This document shows positions 1 through 5,795 of a stretch of DNA of 10,994 nucleotides, piece after piece. The translations under genes were made by a program, and so were the position numbers. The notes below the pieces were generated by a model, which saw only the letters and a list, made by a program, of their open reading frames with translations, made no database searches and had not been told where the DNA came from. Every line of letters starts with the position of its first letter. Position 1 is the stretch's first letter. The DNA is from CAZKAP01 sp964552195 (GTDB taxonomy: Bacteria > Bacteroidota > Bacteroidia > Flavobacteriales > Flavobacteriaceae), in NCBI GenBank assembly GCA_964552195.1, contig CAZKFM010000021.1, positions 1 through 10,994 on the forward strand, in the 5' to 3' direction.

Positions 1-437
1 CAAAGCTGGCCATTTTCAGGAAATTGGACAGGTTGGACATATGCCACTAGGCCATCAACTCTTGGGCGTCCCCTCCCGGTCACTTATAACGATCACATCT
101 TCGTCGTCCTCACGGGAAGCGAGGCACAGAACGAGCGGCAGCGACAGCCCGGTTAGCAGTTTGAGCAGAAAGAATTCTTTGGTGGCTTTTGTGGTATCGA
201 TATTCAGATTTAAGGGTTAAATAATTATTATGAATGCCCTGCTCGATGGCGTTTACACGGTAAAAATGAACTGGAATAATACCCTTTTCCGACGGGAACT
301 GGTCGAATTGCACAAATCCGAAACTGAGATGAACTGCGCGGGGCTAGATCGGGGAAGCGGGGGGGATTTCCATTAAACAGGAACCCTCGGTGCTCTTCCG
401 CGAATTCGTTGGTTTACTTTAACGTCAACAGTATTTA
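1..437. other. Left-edge region without a supported gene
   Basis: I see no gene here that I can defend. On the - strand, 55-216 is open and would encode a hydrophobic stretch (around FFLLKLLTGLSLPLVLCLAS), but a stop lies just upstream and there is no ATG, GTG or TTG start. On the + strand, an ATG at 230 after an AT-rich run opens a 48-codon frame (230-376) whose translation resembles nothing I know and ends in low-complexity Gly/Ser. Another - strand frame (110-313) has no recognisable motif. The mixture of short open frames could be the remains of a decayed gene, but that is only a guess. Confidence 0.4.
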
Positions 438-482
438 TTAACAATTGTTAAATGCCCGGGCGAACCGTACAGCATAATTTTA
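438..482 (+). promoter_or_regulatory. Predicted Crp/Fnr-type operator plus -7 element upstream of the beta-barrel gene
   Basis: Positions 438-451 read TTAACAATTGTTAA, a perfect 14-bp palindrome. After 23 nt comes TAATTTTA (475-482), which matches five of the six fixed bases of the Bacteroidota -7 element TAnnTTTG. I see no TTTG-like -33 box in the spacer, as expected if an activator bound at the palindrome replaces it. The implied transcription start (about 487-490) falls on or next to the ATG at 490, so the mRNA would be leaderless or translation would begin at the GTG at 499. The same layout recurs at 2474-2518. The palindrome and spacing are seen in the sequence; the regulator and activation are inferred. 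Confidence 0.55.
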
Positions 483-489
483 GCTCAAA

Positions 490-1224
490 ATGATTTTAGT
501 GAGCGCGAAATTCGATAGACTTCTATGGTTTGTCCTTCTAGGAATTTTTCCCCTCGCCGCCCAAACCCCCACTACCCTTCCTAAGTTCTACCTTGGAGCC
601 TCCTATGGCACTTCGTTTTCTCTGGGTGATTTCGAGGACACGGATATTCAGAATCCCGATGCCGGCTTCGCCCGGAATGGGGACAAGCTGGACATCTTCG
701 GAGGATTCTTTCTGAACGAACGGGTAACCTTCACGGGATTGTTGCGATACCAGACCTTCGATACGGATATAGATAATGTGATTCGCTCCTTTAATGAGAA
801 CGAAGACAATCCGGGCGTAACCTTTACAGGAAGCACCGAAGACTGGAAGGTCTATTACCTCCTGCTTGGCTTGGGCTATCGGGTGAATATCTCTAAAACC
901 TTCAGTTTCACGCCCCGATTTGGAATCGGGCCCATGTGGGTCACTACCCCGGGACTCAGCGTGAGTGCTACCGAAGGGACTTCGAGCCAGAATTTCAGCC
1001 GCAGCTCGGAAACCGGCGTAGGACTGGGTTACGAATTGGGAATAGGTTTACGCTCTGATTTGGGTAAGCATTTTTCTCTTATGCCCACGTTTACCTTCAG
1101 TGGTGGATGGGCAACGATTAACGATGTGGTAACCACCACCAATGGTGTTTTCATTACCCGGGATTATCAACCCGGGGTCGAGTCGTTTACCCTGGGGTTA
1201 TCGTTAGCCTACAGATTCTATTAG
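490..1224 (+). CDS. Outer-membrane beta-barrel protein
   Basis: This 244-residue exported protein is probably a small outer-membrane beta-barrel of the OmpA-like/porin-family type. A hydrophobic signal peptide (about residues 10-24, LLWFVLLGIFPLAAQ) ends in Ala-Ala-Gln. The mature part opens with FYLGASYG, alternates aromatic and polar residues, and has several Gly/aromatic strands (LLLGLGYRV, GVGLGYELGIGLR). It ends in LGLSLAYRFY, with the terminal aromatic residue expected for outer-membrane insertion. No peptidoglycan-binding or enzymatic domain is visible. The ATG at 490 is used because it is the first in frame; the GTG at 499 gives an equally good signal peptide and suits the predicted promoter better. 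A DUF2147-like gene follows after a 64-nt gap. The specific function is unknown; similar proteins are usually annotated only as porin-family or outer-membrane beta-barrel proteins. Confidence 0.85.
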   Translation: MILVSAKFDRLLWFVLLGIFPLAAQTPTTLPKFYLGASYGTSFSLGDFEDTDIQNPDAGFARNGDKLDIFGGFFLNERVTFTGLLRYQTFDTDIDNVIRSFNENEDNPGVTFTGSTEDWKVYYLLLGLGYRVNISKTFSFTPRFGIGPMWVTTPGLSVSATEGTSSQNFSRSSETGVGLGYELGIGLRSDLGKHFSLMPTFTFSGGWATINDVVTTTNGVFITRDYQPGVESFTLGLSLAYRFY

Positions 1225-1288
1225 ACCGGCCCTTTCGACGAAACCCAATCGTACATGAAATTTTAAAACATCAGTAAATTCAATGTAT

Positions 1289-1651
1289 ATGAAAACCATT
1301 TTTTTAACTATCGGCATTGCACTCTTGGCCTTTTCTACTCACGCCCAGGAATCCCTAAAGGGGGTTTGGAATACCGGAGAGGACAACACACTTATCGAGA
1401 TTATCGAGGAGGATGGGGCCTATGCCGGAAAGGTAACGGCTTCGGATAAGACCGAGGCCAAGATTGGCGCCAAAATACTCCAGGATGTGGCTCTATACAA
1501 AGGGGAGTGGAAGGGGAAACTCTACAGCGCAAAAAAGAGCAAGTGGTTCGATGTGATCCTAAACGAAGAGGACAATACGCTCTTTCTCAAAGTAAAGGCG
1601 GGTTTAGCAACGAAAACCGTAGAATGGACCCGGGAAATGGGGGGTGAATAA
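1289..1651 (+). CDS. Small exported DUF2147-like protein
   Basis: This 120-residue secreted protein begins with a signal peptide (MKTIFLTIGIALLAFSTHAQ) ending in Ala-Gln. The mature part starts with LKGVWNTGEDNTLIEI and continues to DGAYAGKVTAS. This is the Trp-containing opening and the 'G-x-Gly-Lys-[IV]' strand seen in DUF2147 (PF09917) proteins. Later parts (GAKILQDV, GEWKGKLYSAKKSKWFDV) fit the same beta-rich fold, thought to be lipocalin-like. It is somewhat shorter than typical members. An ATG at 1283 gives two extra residues; the ATG at 1289 is preferred because Met-Lys-Thr is the usual start of a signal peptide in this group. It lies 64 nt after the beta-barrel gene with no convincing terminator between, so co-transcription is plausible. 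Members have been linked to envelope functions, but the biochemical role is unknown. Confidence 0.8.
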   Translation: MKTIFLTIGIALLAFSTHAQESLKGVWNTGEDNTLIEIIEEDGAYAGKVTASDKTEAKIGAKILQDVALYKGEWKGKLYSAKKSKWFDVILNEEDNTLFLKVKAGLATKTVEWTREMGGE

Positions 1652-1756
1652 GTATATCTTAACCACAGTCCCCAAGGTTAAAATGAGATTGAGGCGTCCT
1701 GAGTTTCAAAATGTCAGCCGCCAAAGTTAGCCATGTGGGGGATTTTCTGCCGTCTT

Positions 1757-1774
1757 ATCCCCGTTTCTGGGGAT
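1757..1774 (+). repeat. Inverted repeat ATCCCC/GGGGAT
   Basis: A perfect 6-bp inverted repeat with a 6-nt loop (GTTTCT) lies in the gap before the Crp/Fnr gene. It is G+C-rich enough to form a weak hairpin, but only two T residues follow, so a classical terminator call is not supported. Confidence 0.35.
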
Positions 1775-1835
1775 TTGCCGTGTACGTTCTTCATATCCTC
1801 AAGGCTCATGATTTTCCGTGCAAGTCGTTTGCAAA

Positions 1836-1852
1836 GGTTGGGATACCCAACC
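1836..1852 (+). repeat. Perfect 7-3-7 palindrome upstream of the Crp/Fnr gene
   Basis: GGTTGGG-ATA-CCCAACC is a perfect inverted repeat with a 3-nt centre, ending 62 nt before the ATG of the regulator at 1915. It could be a stable RNA hairpin in the leader, or a double-stranded operator in the regulator's own promoter. No T-tract follows on the + strand and only three Ts on the - strand, so it is a poor intrinsic terminator. Its sequence differs from the TTAAC/GTTAA palindromes at 438 and 2474, so it is not obviously an autoregulatory site of the same kind. Confidence 0.5.
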
Positions 1853-1914
1853 GGAATAAACAACTTTGAAAACACCTGTAGCATCCCGTGCTATCGTATT
1901 CGAACCTGGAAATT

Positions 1915-2463
1915 ATGAATATAAAAAACCTACTGGTCATTATGCGGAACGTTTCGTTAAAGACCTTTGCCAAAGGTGACATTCTGATCCCTGAGGGTTG
2001 CTCCAGTAAGCACATTTTCTATGTTCGAAAAGGATTAATACGCAGCTATTTCTCCAACGATAAGTCCGAAGATGTGACCTTTCAGTTGTATCCGGAAACC
2101 CAGTTCGTTGCCAATGTCCATTCCATTCTATTTCATGAGCCTTCCCGATTTATTTATCAGGCTACCGAACCCTCCAGGGTCTATTCCTTTGAATACGATA
2201 CATATTATCAATTTCTTGCGAAGAATCCTGAACTCTTGGACCTCAACCGCAAGTATATGAGTCAGAGAATTATGAAACAAGCCTACCAAAGGATAGAAAC
2301 ATTACTTCTGCTAAATCCTGAAGGACGCTATCTAAAGCTCATTACGGACTATCCCGGTCTGGTGAATCGGGTACCGGATAAGTACATTGCTAATGTTTTG
2401 GGTATAACACCGGTTTCATTGAGTCGAATTCGCCGTCGCATTGCGACAAAAAGAACGAATTGA
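1915..2463 (+). CDS. Crp/Fnr-family transcriptional regulator
   Basis: This 182-residue regulator has the usual two-part layout. An N-terminal cyclic-nucleotide-binding-type jelly roll (about residues 10-110) contains FAKGDILIPEG and IFYVRKGLIRSYF. A dimerisation helix (about 110-135, RIMKQAYQRIETLLLL) leads to a C-terminal winged helix with the turn-helix IANVLGITPVSLSRIRRR (about 158-175). The jelly roll lacks the Arg-Ser/Thr cAMP cassette of E. coli CRP, and there is no N-terminal Cys cluster as in FNR, so the effector is unknown and may not be cAMP or an Fe-S cluster. The recognition helix carries Val (TPVSLSR) where CRP and FNR have the base-reading Glu. The ATG at 1915 is preferred over the in-frame GTG at 1888 because family members begin close to the jelly roll. 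Palindromes with Crp/Fnr-box geometry lie at 438-451 and 2474-2487, on either side of the gene. Confidence 0.9.
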   Translation: MNIKNLLVIMRNVSLKTFAKGDILIPEGCSSKHIFYVRKGLIRSYFSNDKSEDVTFQLYPETQFVANVHSILFHEPSRFIYQATEPSRVYSFEYDTYYQFLAKNPELLDLNRKYMSQRIMKQAYQRIETLLLLNPEGRYLKLITDYPGLVNRVPDKYIANVLGITPVSLSRIRRRIATKRTN

Positions 2464-2473
2464 AAGTGCTTTC

Positions 2474-2518
2474 TTAACCATTGTTAATAGCCGTAGTTCG
2501 GACTTCTGAATATTTTTG
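2474..2518 (+). promoter_or_regulatory. Predicted Crp/Fnr-type operator plus perfect -7 element
   Basis: TTAACCATTGTTAA (2474-2487) starts 10 nt after the regulator's stop codon and differs from the perfect palindrome at 438-451 at one base. After 23 nt comes TATTTTTG (2511-2518), a full match to the Bacteroidota -7 element TAnnTTTG. There is no clear -33 TTTG. The palindrome centre is 30.5 nt from the first base of the -7 element, exactly as at 438-482. With a start at about 2523-2525 the operator would be centred near -42 to -45, the position used by class II Crp/Fnr activators. The promoter would drive the exported protein at 2630 with a leader of about 105 nt. Confidence 0.65.
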
Positions 2519-2629
2519 ACGCCAATGTGATCAAATTTTCTCGTTTGTATGAGAATCCGGAAGAGATTCGCAAAATCCTTTGAGAGCCCATCTCAATCAC
2601 TATGTCAAATAACCTCTAAATAAATAGCT

Positions 2630-3268
2630 ATGAAAACCTTCATGTCCTTTGTTTTTTTCACTCTGTGTTGTGTTCAGTTGTATTCCCAAGAGTTTGTCAG
2701 CTCTTATACCATAGGTAATGAGACCAAAACGTATTCCAAAGTACTGGTTATCGTGAAGGTAAAAAGCGATGCACAACGAATGGAAATGGAAGGGGATATC
2801 GTTAGGCAATTGGAAGCAAAAAAGATCGAGGCCGTTCCCTCTTACTTACGCCTGACTAACGAAATGATAGGAAAAGGGGAGAAGAACTCCGAAAACCTCG
2901 AACGTTTTGTGACCACCCTTAGAGAAAAGGATTTTGACGGTATTTTGGTTAGCAATATGGTAGAAGCAAGCCAATCCGTAAAATATAATCCTGCAGAATA
3001 CAGCACGACCCGAGTGCCAGTTCGTTATGGTCGATTCGGAAGGTATTATGGTAGCGCCCGCGTCAGGGTATATGAGCCCGCGTCGGTTGAAAAGCAACAG
3101 AATTTCGTATTGGAATCCCTCCTGTACGACCTGAGGGCAGATGCCAAAGAAGACAGTTTGCATTGGATCGGCACGATCAAAATTTCTGATCCCGCCAGTT
3201 TTGATAAGGCGAGTGCTAAGTATGCTAAGACCTTGGTTAAGCAGCTCAATAAAGAGGCTTTCGAATAG
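2630..3268 (+). CDS. Exported protein of unknown function
   Basis: This 212-residue protein has a signal peptide (MKTFMSFVFFTLCCVQLYSQ) ending Tyr-Ser-Gln; the Cys pair at 13-14 is too close to the N-terminus to be a confident lipobox. The mature protein begins with alternating strands (KVLVIVKVKS, about residues 38-47) and a helical stretch around DIVRQLEAKKIEAVPSYL. Residues FDGILVSNMVEA lie near the middle, followed by a Tyr/Arg/Gly-rich segment (VRYGRFGRYYGSARVRVYEP). It ends with LYDLRADAKEDSLHWIGTIK and a final helix. The pattern of a short-lived-component strand, a Tyr/Gly-rich loop, then 'LYDL...W' resembles DUF4136-like periplasmic or lipoprotein families, but I cannot assign it firmly. 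It follows the predicted operator-promoter at 2474-2518 and is separated from the efflux operon by about 150 nt and a hairpin. Confidence 0.75.
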   Translation: MKTFMSFVFFTLCCVQLYSQEFVSSYTIGNETKTYSKVLVIVKVKSDAQRMEMEGDIVRQLEAKKIEAVPSYLRLTNEMIGKGEKNSENLERFVTTLREKDFDGILVSNMVEASQSVKYNPAEYSTTRVPVRYGRFGRYYGSARVRVYEPASVEKQQNFVLESLLYDLRADAKEDSLHWIGTIKISDPASFDKASAKYAKTLVKQLNKEAFE

Positions 3269-3280
3269 TCCGTCGAAAGC
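3257..3280 (+). repeat. Perfect 8-bp inverted repeat spanning a stop codon
   Basis: GCTTTCGA (3257-3264) and TCGAAAGC (3273-3280) are perfect reverse complements with an 8-nt loop that contains the stop codon of the exported protein. No T-tract follows, so it is not a textbook intrinsic terminator. It could be an mRNA 3'-end stabiliser or a weak terminator insulating the efflux operon from the gene upstream. Confidence 0.45.
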
Positions 3281-3419
3281 GTATGGATTCATTATGTACC
3301 AAGCATACAAGACTGGACATCGTTGCGAATAGGGTTGTTATCCCTAATCCCTGTGATTTTGGATGCAGCGGCCGATATAAATAAATACTCGTGCACACGA
3401 AGCGGGTGGTTGGTCCAGA

Positions 3420-5792
3420 ATGAATAATATTTCCGATACCATGGCCCGTTTTATAACCTCGCTTTTCCTCGTTGCTTTTTGTTCGATGACTTCCTTTGGT
3501 CAGAAAAGCGTGGGAGTGATCACCGATCTTTCCGAAACTGAGCGAGTTCAGTCGATTATCGATTCCATCGTTCGCGAAATTGACAATACCACCGGCATTA
3601 ACCTGAAGATTGCGTCCCCCAATACGCTTCACGTTTTCGGTATTTCCTCAGAGTCAGCAGCCCAGGAGGCCTATCAGGGGATTCAAGCCGATTTAATCGT
3701 ATCCATTGGCAGCGTCTCCACTAAGGGAATTTCGAAGCTTTCGATCCTCCCCATACCGGTAATCGGCCTAGGCATCGTAGACCCGGTCTTACAAGACATG
3801 CCGCATGTGAATGGCCGATCGGGCAAGAGCAATTTTACATACATACTTACCTCCAGAAATTTTATTAAGGAAATCGAGAGTTTCAAGAATATTATCGATT
3901 TCAAGACCCTTACGGTGATTAACAATTCCAGTTTCCGTGGCAGTATAGATCCTGAAAAAGCATCGGCGCTGATTGATTCGCTGGAGAACCGGCTTAATAT
4001 TAAAATTCGAAGCATTCAGGCCGAAGACGATGTGTATAATACCGTATCCAAAATAGGCGAAACAGATGCGGTCTTCCTAGCTTCACTTGTCGGAAAAAGT
4101 GAAGCTTATGTGAAACAGCTCAGCGATTATTTTATCCAGGAGAAGATTCCTTCGTTTTCCAGCTTAAGGCAACACGTAGACGCAGGAATATTGGGCACTT
4201 CTTCGGGAGATAATCGGGACCAGCAGGTGTATCGGAGGATCGGGCTAGTGGCAGACGCGATTTTCTCGGGCATTAATGCCTCAGAAAATCGCGTCGCGCT
4301 CAGCCTTCGTGAGAATACGTATCTGAACATATCCACGGCGAGAAAACTCGAGTTTTCTCCTCCATTTGAAGTGATGCTAACGGTGAATCTGGTAGGGGAA
4401 ACAGATCCGGAAACAAACAAGTACTCTTTCAATGAAATCGCGCGAATTGCATTAGAAAAAAATCTCGACCTGAAGATCAGTTATAAGGATATTAATCTTT
4501 CGGAGCTGGATATCCGCTCAAATCGCTCACTTATACTTCCTTCCCTTTCTTCCGGTCTAACCGCTATTCAAATCAACGAAGAAAGAGCCAATGCCATTGT
4601 CAATTCACCAGAACGGGCATTGAGCCTGGATTTTGTGCTCTCTCAGGTCATGTATTCAGAAGAAGCCCTGGCGGCCGTAAAGATCGCGAAGTATTTGAAT
4701 AACGCACAGCAATATCAGACACAGTCCGATGTGCTAGACGTGCTTTTCGAGACCTATTCACTCTATTTAAATGTCCTTTCGGCGAAGACGAATTTCAATG
4801 TACAAAAGCATAACCTGGACAATACCAAAACCAACCTCGAACTGGCTAAAATTCGGGTGGAAATCGGAGAGGCCAACAATAGCGACCTGTACAGATGGGA
4901 GAGTGAGGTCGCCCGGGCTACCCAGTCACTTATTGAAGCACAAACCGTATTGCTTACGGTTAAGCTGCAACTCAATACCCTTTTGGCCAATGCGTTAGAA
5001 GAGGAATTTCAAATAAAGGATGTAGCACTGGAGGACGATTTGTACAATTCTTTTCGGCAGAGTCCCCTAACGGATCTCCTCACAACACCCGACGATTTGA
5101 AGCTGGCTTCCGATTTTTTGGTTCAACAGAGCCTAGAGCACAATCCCAACAAAAAACAGCTTCTGGAGAATATCAAGGCTGCGGAAAGAAAGTTGAAGCT
5201 GAACAGAAGGCTCCTTTATGTTCCAACAGTCGCCCTTCAGGCAAATTATTCGGAGGTCTTAGCACGAGGGGGAGAAGGTTCCGAACAACCCGATTCGAAT
5301 GCGCTGATGCTCGGAAACGGTCTTCAGGATAACTCCTGGTCGTTAGGGATTAACCTCAGCTATCCCCTCTTTACCGGTTTCAGCAGACGTATAAACAAAC
5401 AGAAGTCTCGAGTAGAACTGGAGCAGCTCGAATTTGCCAATACCAGCCTTGATCAGAATCTGGAATTGAGTATCCGAGCCAGCACAGTGAATCTGCTCAG
5501 TACGACCACGAATCTTCGATACAGCAAACAATCCGCCGAAAGCGCCAATCAGAATTTCCTCCTCGTTCAGAACTATTACCGTGAAGGGGCTGTTAATATT
5601 ACCCAATTGATTGACGCACAAGAGGCATCGCTAAATGCGAGCCTGCAGGCGGCTGTAGCCGTATACGAATACGTATTGGCCAACCTTCAATTGGAATATG
5701 CCATAGGTCAATTCAGCATGTTTCTTACCGAGAACCAATTGTCAGAGTTCAGGAGTCAGTTTTTAAAATTCGCTACGGATAATAAAAAATGA
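3420..5792 (+). CDS. TolC-family outer-membrane efflux protein with N-terminal ABC-type substrate-binding domain
   Basis: This 790-residue fusion is far longer than a normal TolC homologue (about 420-490). A signal peptide covers residues 8-27 (ending SFGQ). Residues about 29-320 resemble the ABC_sub_bind family (PF04392): DLIVSIGSVST (91-101), IPVIGLGIVDP (112-122), an IPSFSSL...AGILGTSSGD segment (243-264) and the closing LNISTARKLEFSPPFEVML (302-320), close to that family's NxxTAxxLG...P end. Residues about 335-775 form the duplicated TolC/OEP coiled-coil barrel, with a second-half landmark at SYPLFTGFSRR (647-657). It is the first gene of the operon; the adaptor starts 3 nt after its stop. 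The ATG at 3441 (residue 8) gives a more standard signal peptide and may be the true start. A weak -7-like TGATTTTG lies at 3354-3361. The TolC end should be the channel; the ligand of the extra domain is unknown. Confidence 0.88.
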   Translation: MNNISDTMARFITSLFLVAFCSMTSFGQKSVGVITDLSETERVQSIIDSIVREIDNTTGINLKIASPNTLHVFGISSESAAQEAYQGIQADLIVSIGSVSTKGISKLSILPIPVIGLGIVDPVLQDMPHVNGRSGKSNFTYILTSRNFIKEIESFKNIIDFKTLTVINNSSFRGSIDPEKASALIDSLENRLNIKIRSIQAEDDVYNTVSKIGETDAVFLASLVGKSEAYVKQLSDYFIQEKIPSFSSLRQHVDAGILGTSSGDNRDQQVYRRIGLVADAIFSGINASENRVALSLRENTYLNISTARKLEFSPPFEVMLTVNLVGETDPETNKYSFNEIARIALEKNLDLKISYKDINLSELDIRSNRSLILPSLSSGLTAIQINEERANAIVNSPERALSLDFVLSQVMYSEEALAAVKIAKYLNNAQQYQTQSDVLDVLFETYSLYLNVLSAKTNFNVQKHNLDNTKTNLELAKIRVEIGEANNSDLYRWESEVARATQSLIEAQTVLLTVKLQLNTLLANALEEEFQIKDVALEDDLYNSFRQSPLTDLLTTPDDLKLASDFLVQQSLEHNPNKKQLLENIKAAERKLKLNRRLLYVPTVALQANYSEVLARGGEGSEQPDSNALMLGNGLQDNSWSLGINLSYPLFTGFSRRINKQKSRVELEQLEFANTSLDQNLELSIRASTVNLLSTTTNLRYSKQSAESANQNFLLVQNYYREGAVNITQLIDAQEASLNASLQAAVAVYEYVLANLQLEYAIGQFSMFLTENQLSEFRSQFLKFATDNKK

Positions 5793-5795
5793 AGT

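Larger units (their letters stand above)
1652..1914 (+). other. Intergenic region with several inverted repeats
   Basis: The 263 nt between the DUF2147-like gene and the Crp/Fnr gene contain no credible gene; the 61-codon frame starting at 1733 has no recognisable motif and runs into the regulator's start. Three inverted repeats are visible. TTAACC/GGTTAA (1659-1681) has an 11-nt loop, starts 8 nt after the DUF2147 stop and lacks a T-tract. ATCCCC/GGGGAT (1757-1774) has a 6-nt loop. GGTTGGG/CCCAACC (1836-1852) has a 3-nt loop. I found no convincing TAnnTTTG element in front of the regulator. A TTTG at 1865-1868 could be a -33 box, but it has no good partner. Confidence 0.5.

Noticed and set aside
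55..376. Short open frames at the left edge (- strand 55-216 and 110-313, + strand 230-376)
   Set aside because: No recognisable motif. One has no usable start, another ends in low-complexity residues, and none has a promoter or neighbour that supports it.
1659..1681. TTAACC/GGTTAA inverted repeat after the DUF2147-like gene as a terminator or a third operator
   Set aside because: The stem is only 6 bp and A+T-rich, with no T-tract. The TTAAC and GTTAA half-sites are 13 nt apart rather than 4, so it does not share the geometry of the two proposed operators.
2549..2623. A 24-codon open frame in the leader of the exported protein at 2630, ending 6 nt before its ATG
   Set aside because: It could be an upstream regulatory peptide, but it has no ribosome-binding signal, no run of codons suggesting attenuation and no supporting comparison.
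3330..3346. TAGGG-N7-CCCTA, whose reverse strand reads TAGGGATAACA like the start of the I-SceI homing site
   Set aside because: The second half does not match the 18-bp site and there is no intron or endonuclease gene. It is most likely a coincidental short inverted repeat.
3420..4400. The N-terminal binding domain as an independent gene fused by a sequencing error
   Set aside because: The frame is uninterrupted, only one signal peptide is present, and the link at about residues 320-335 has no stop, start-like context or composition change.
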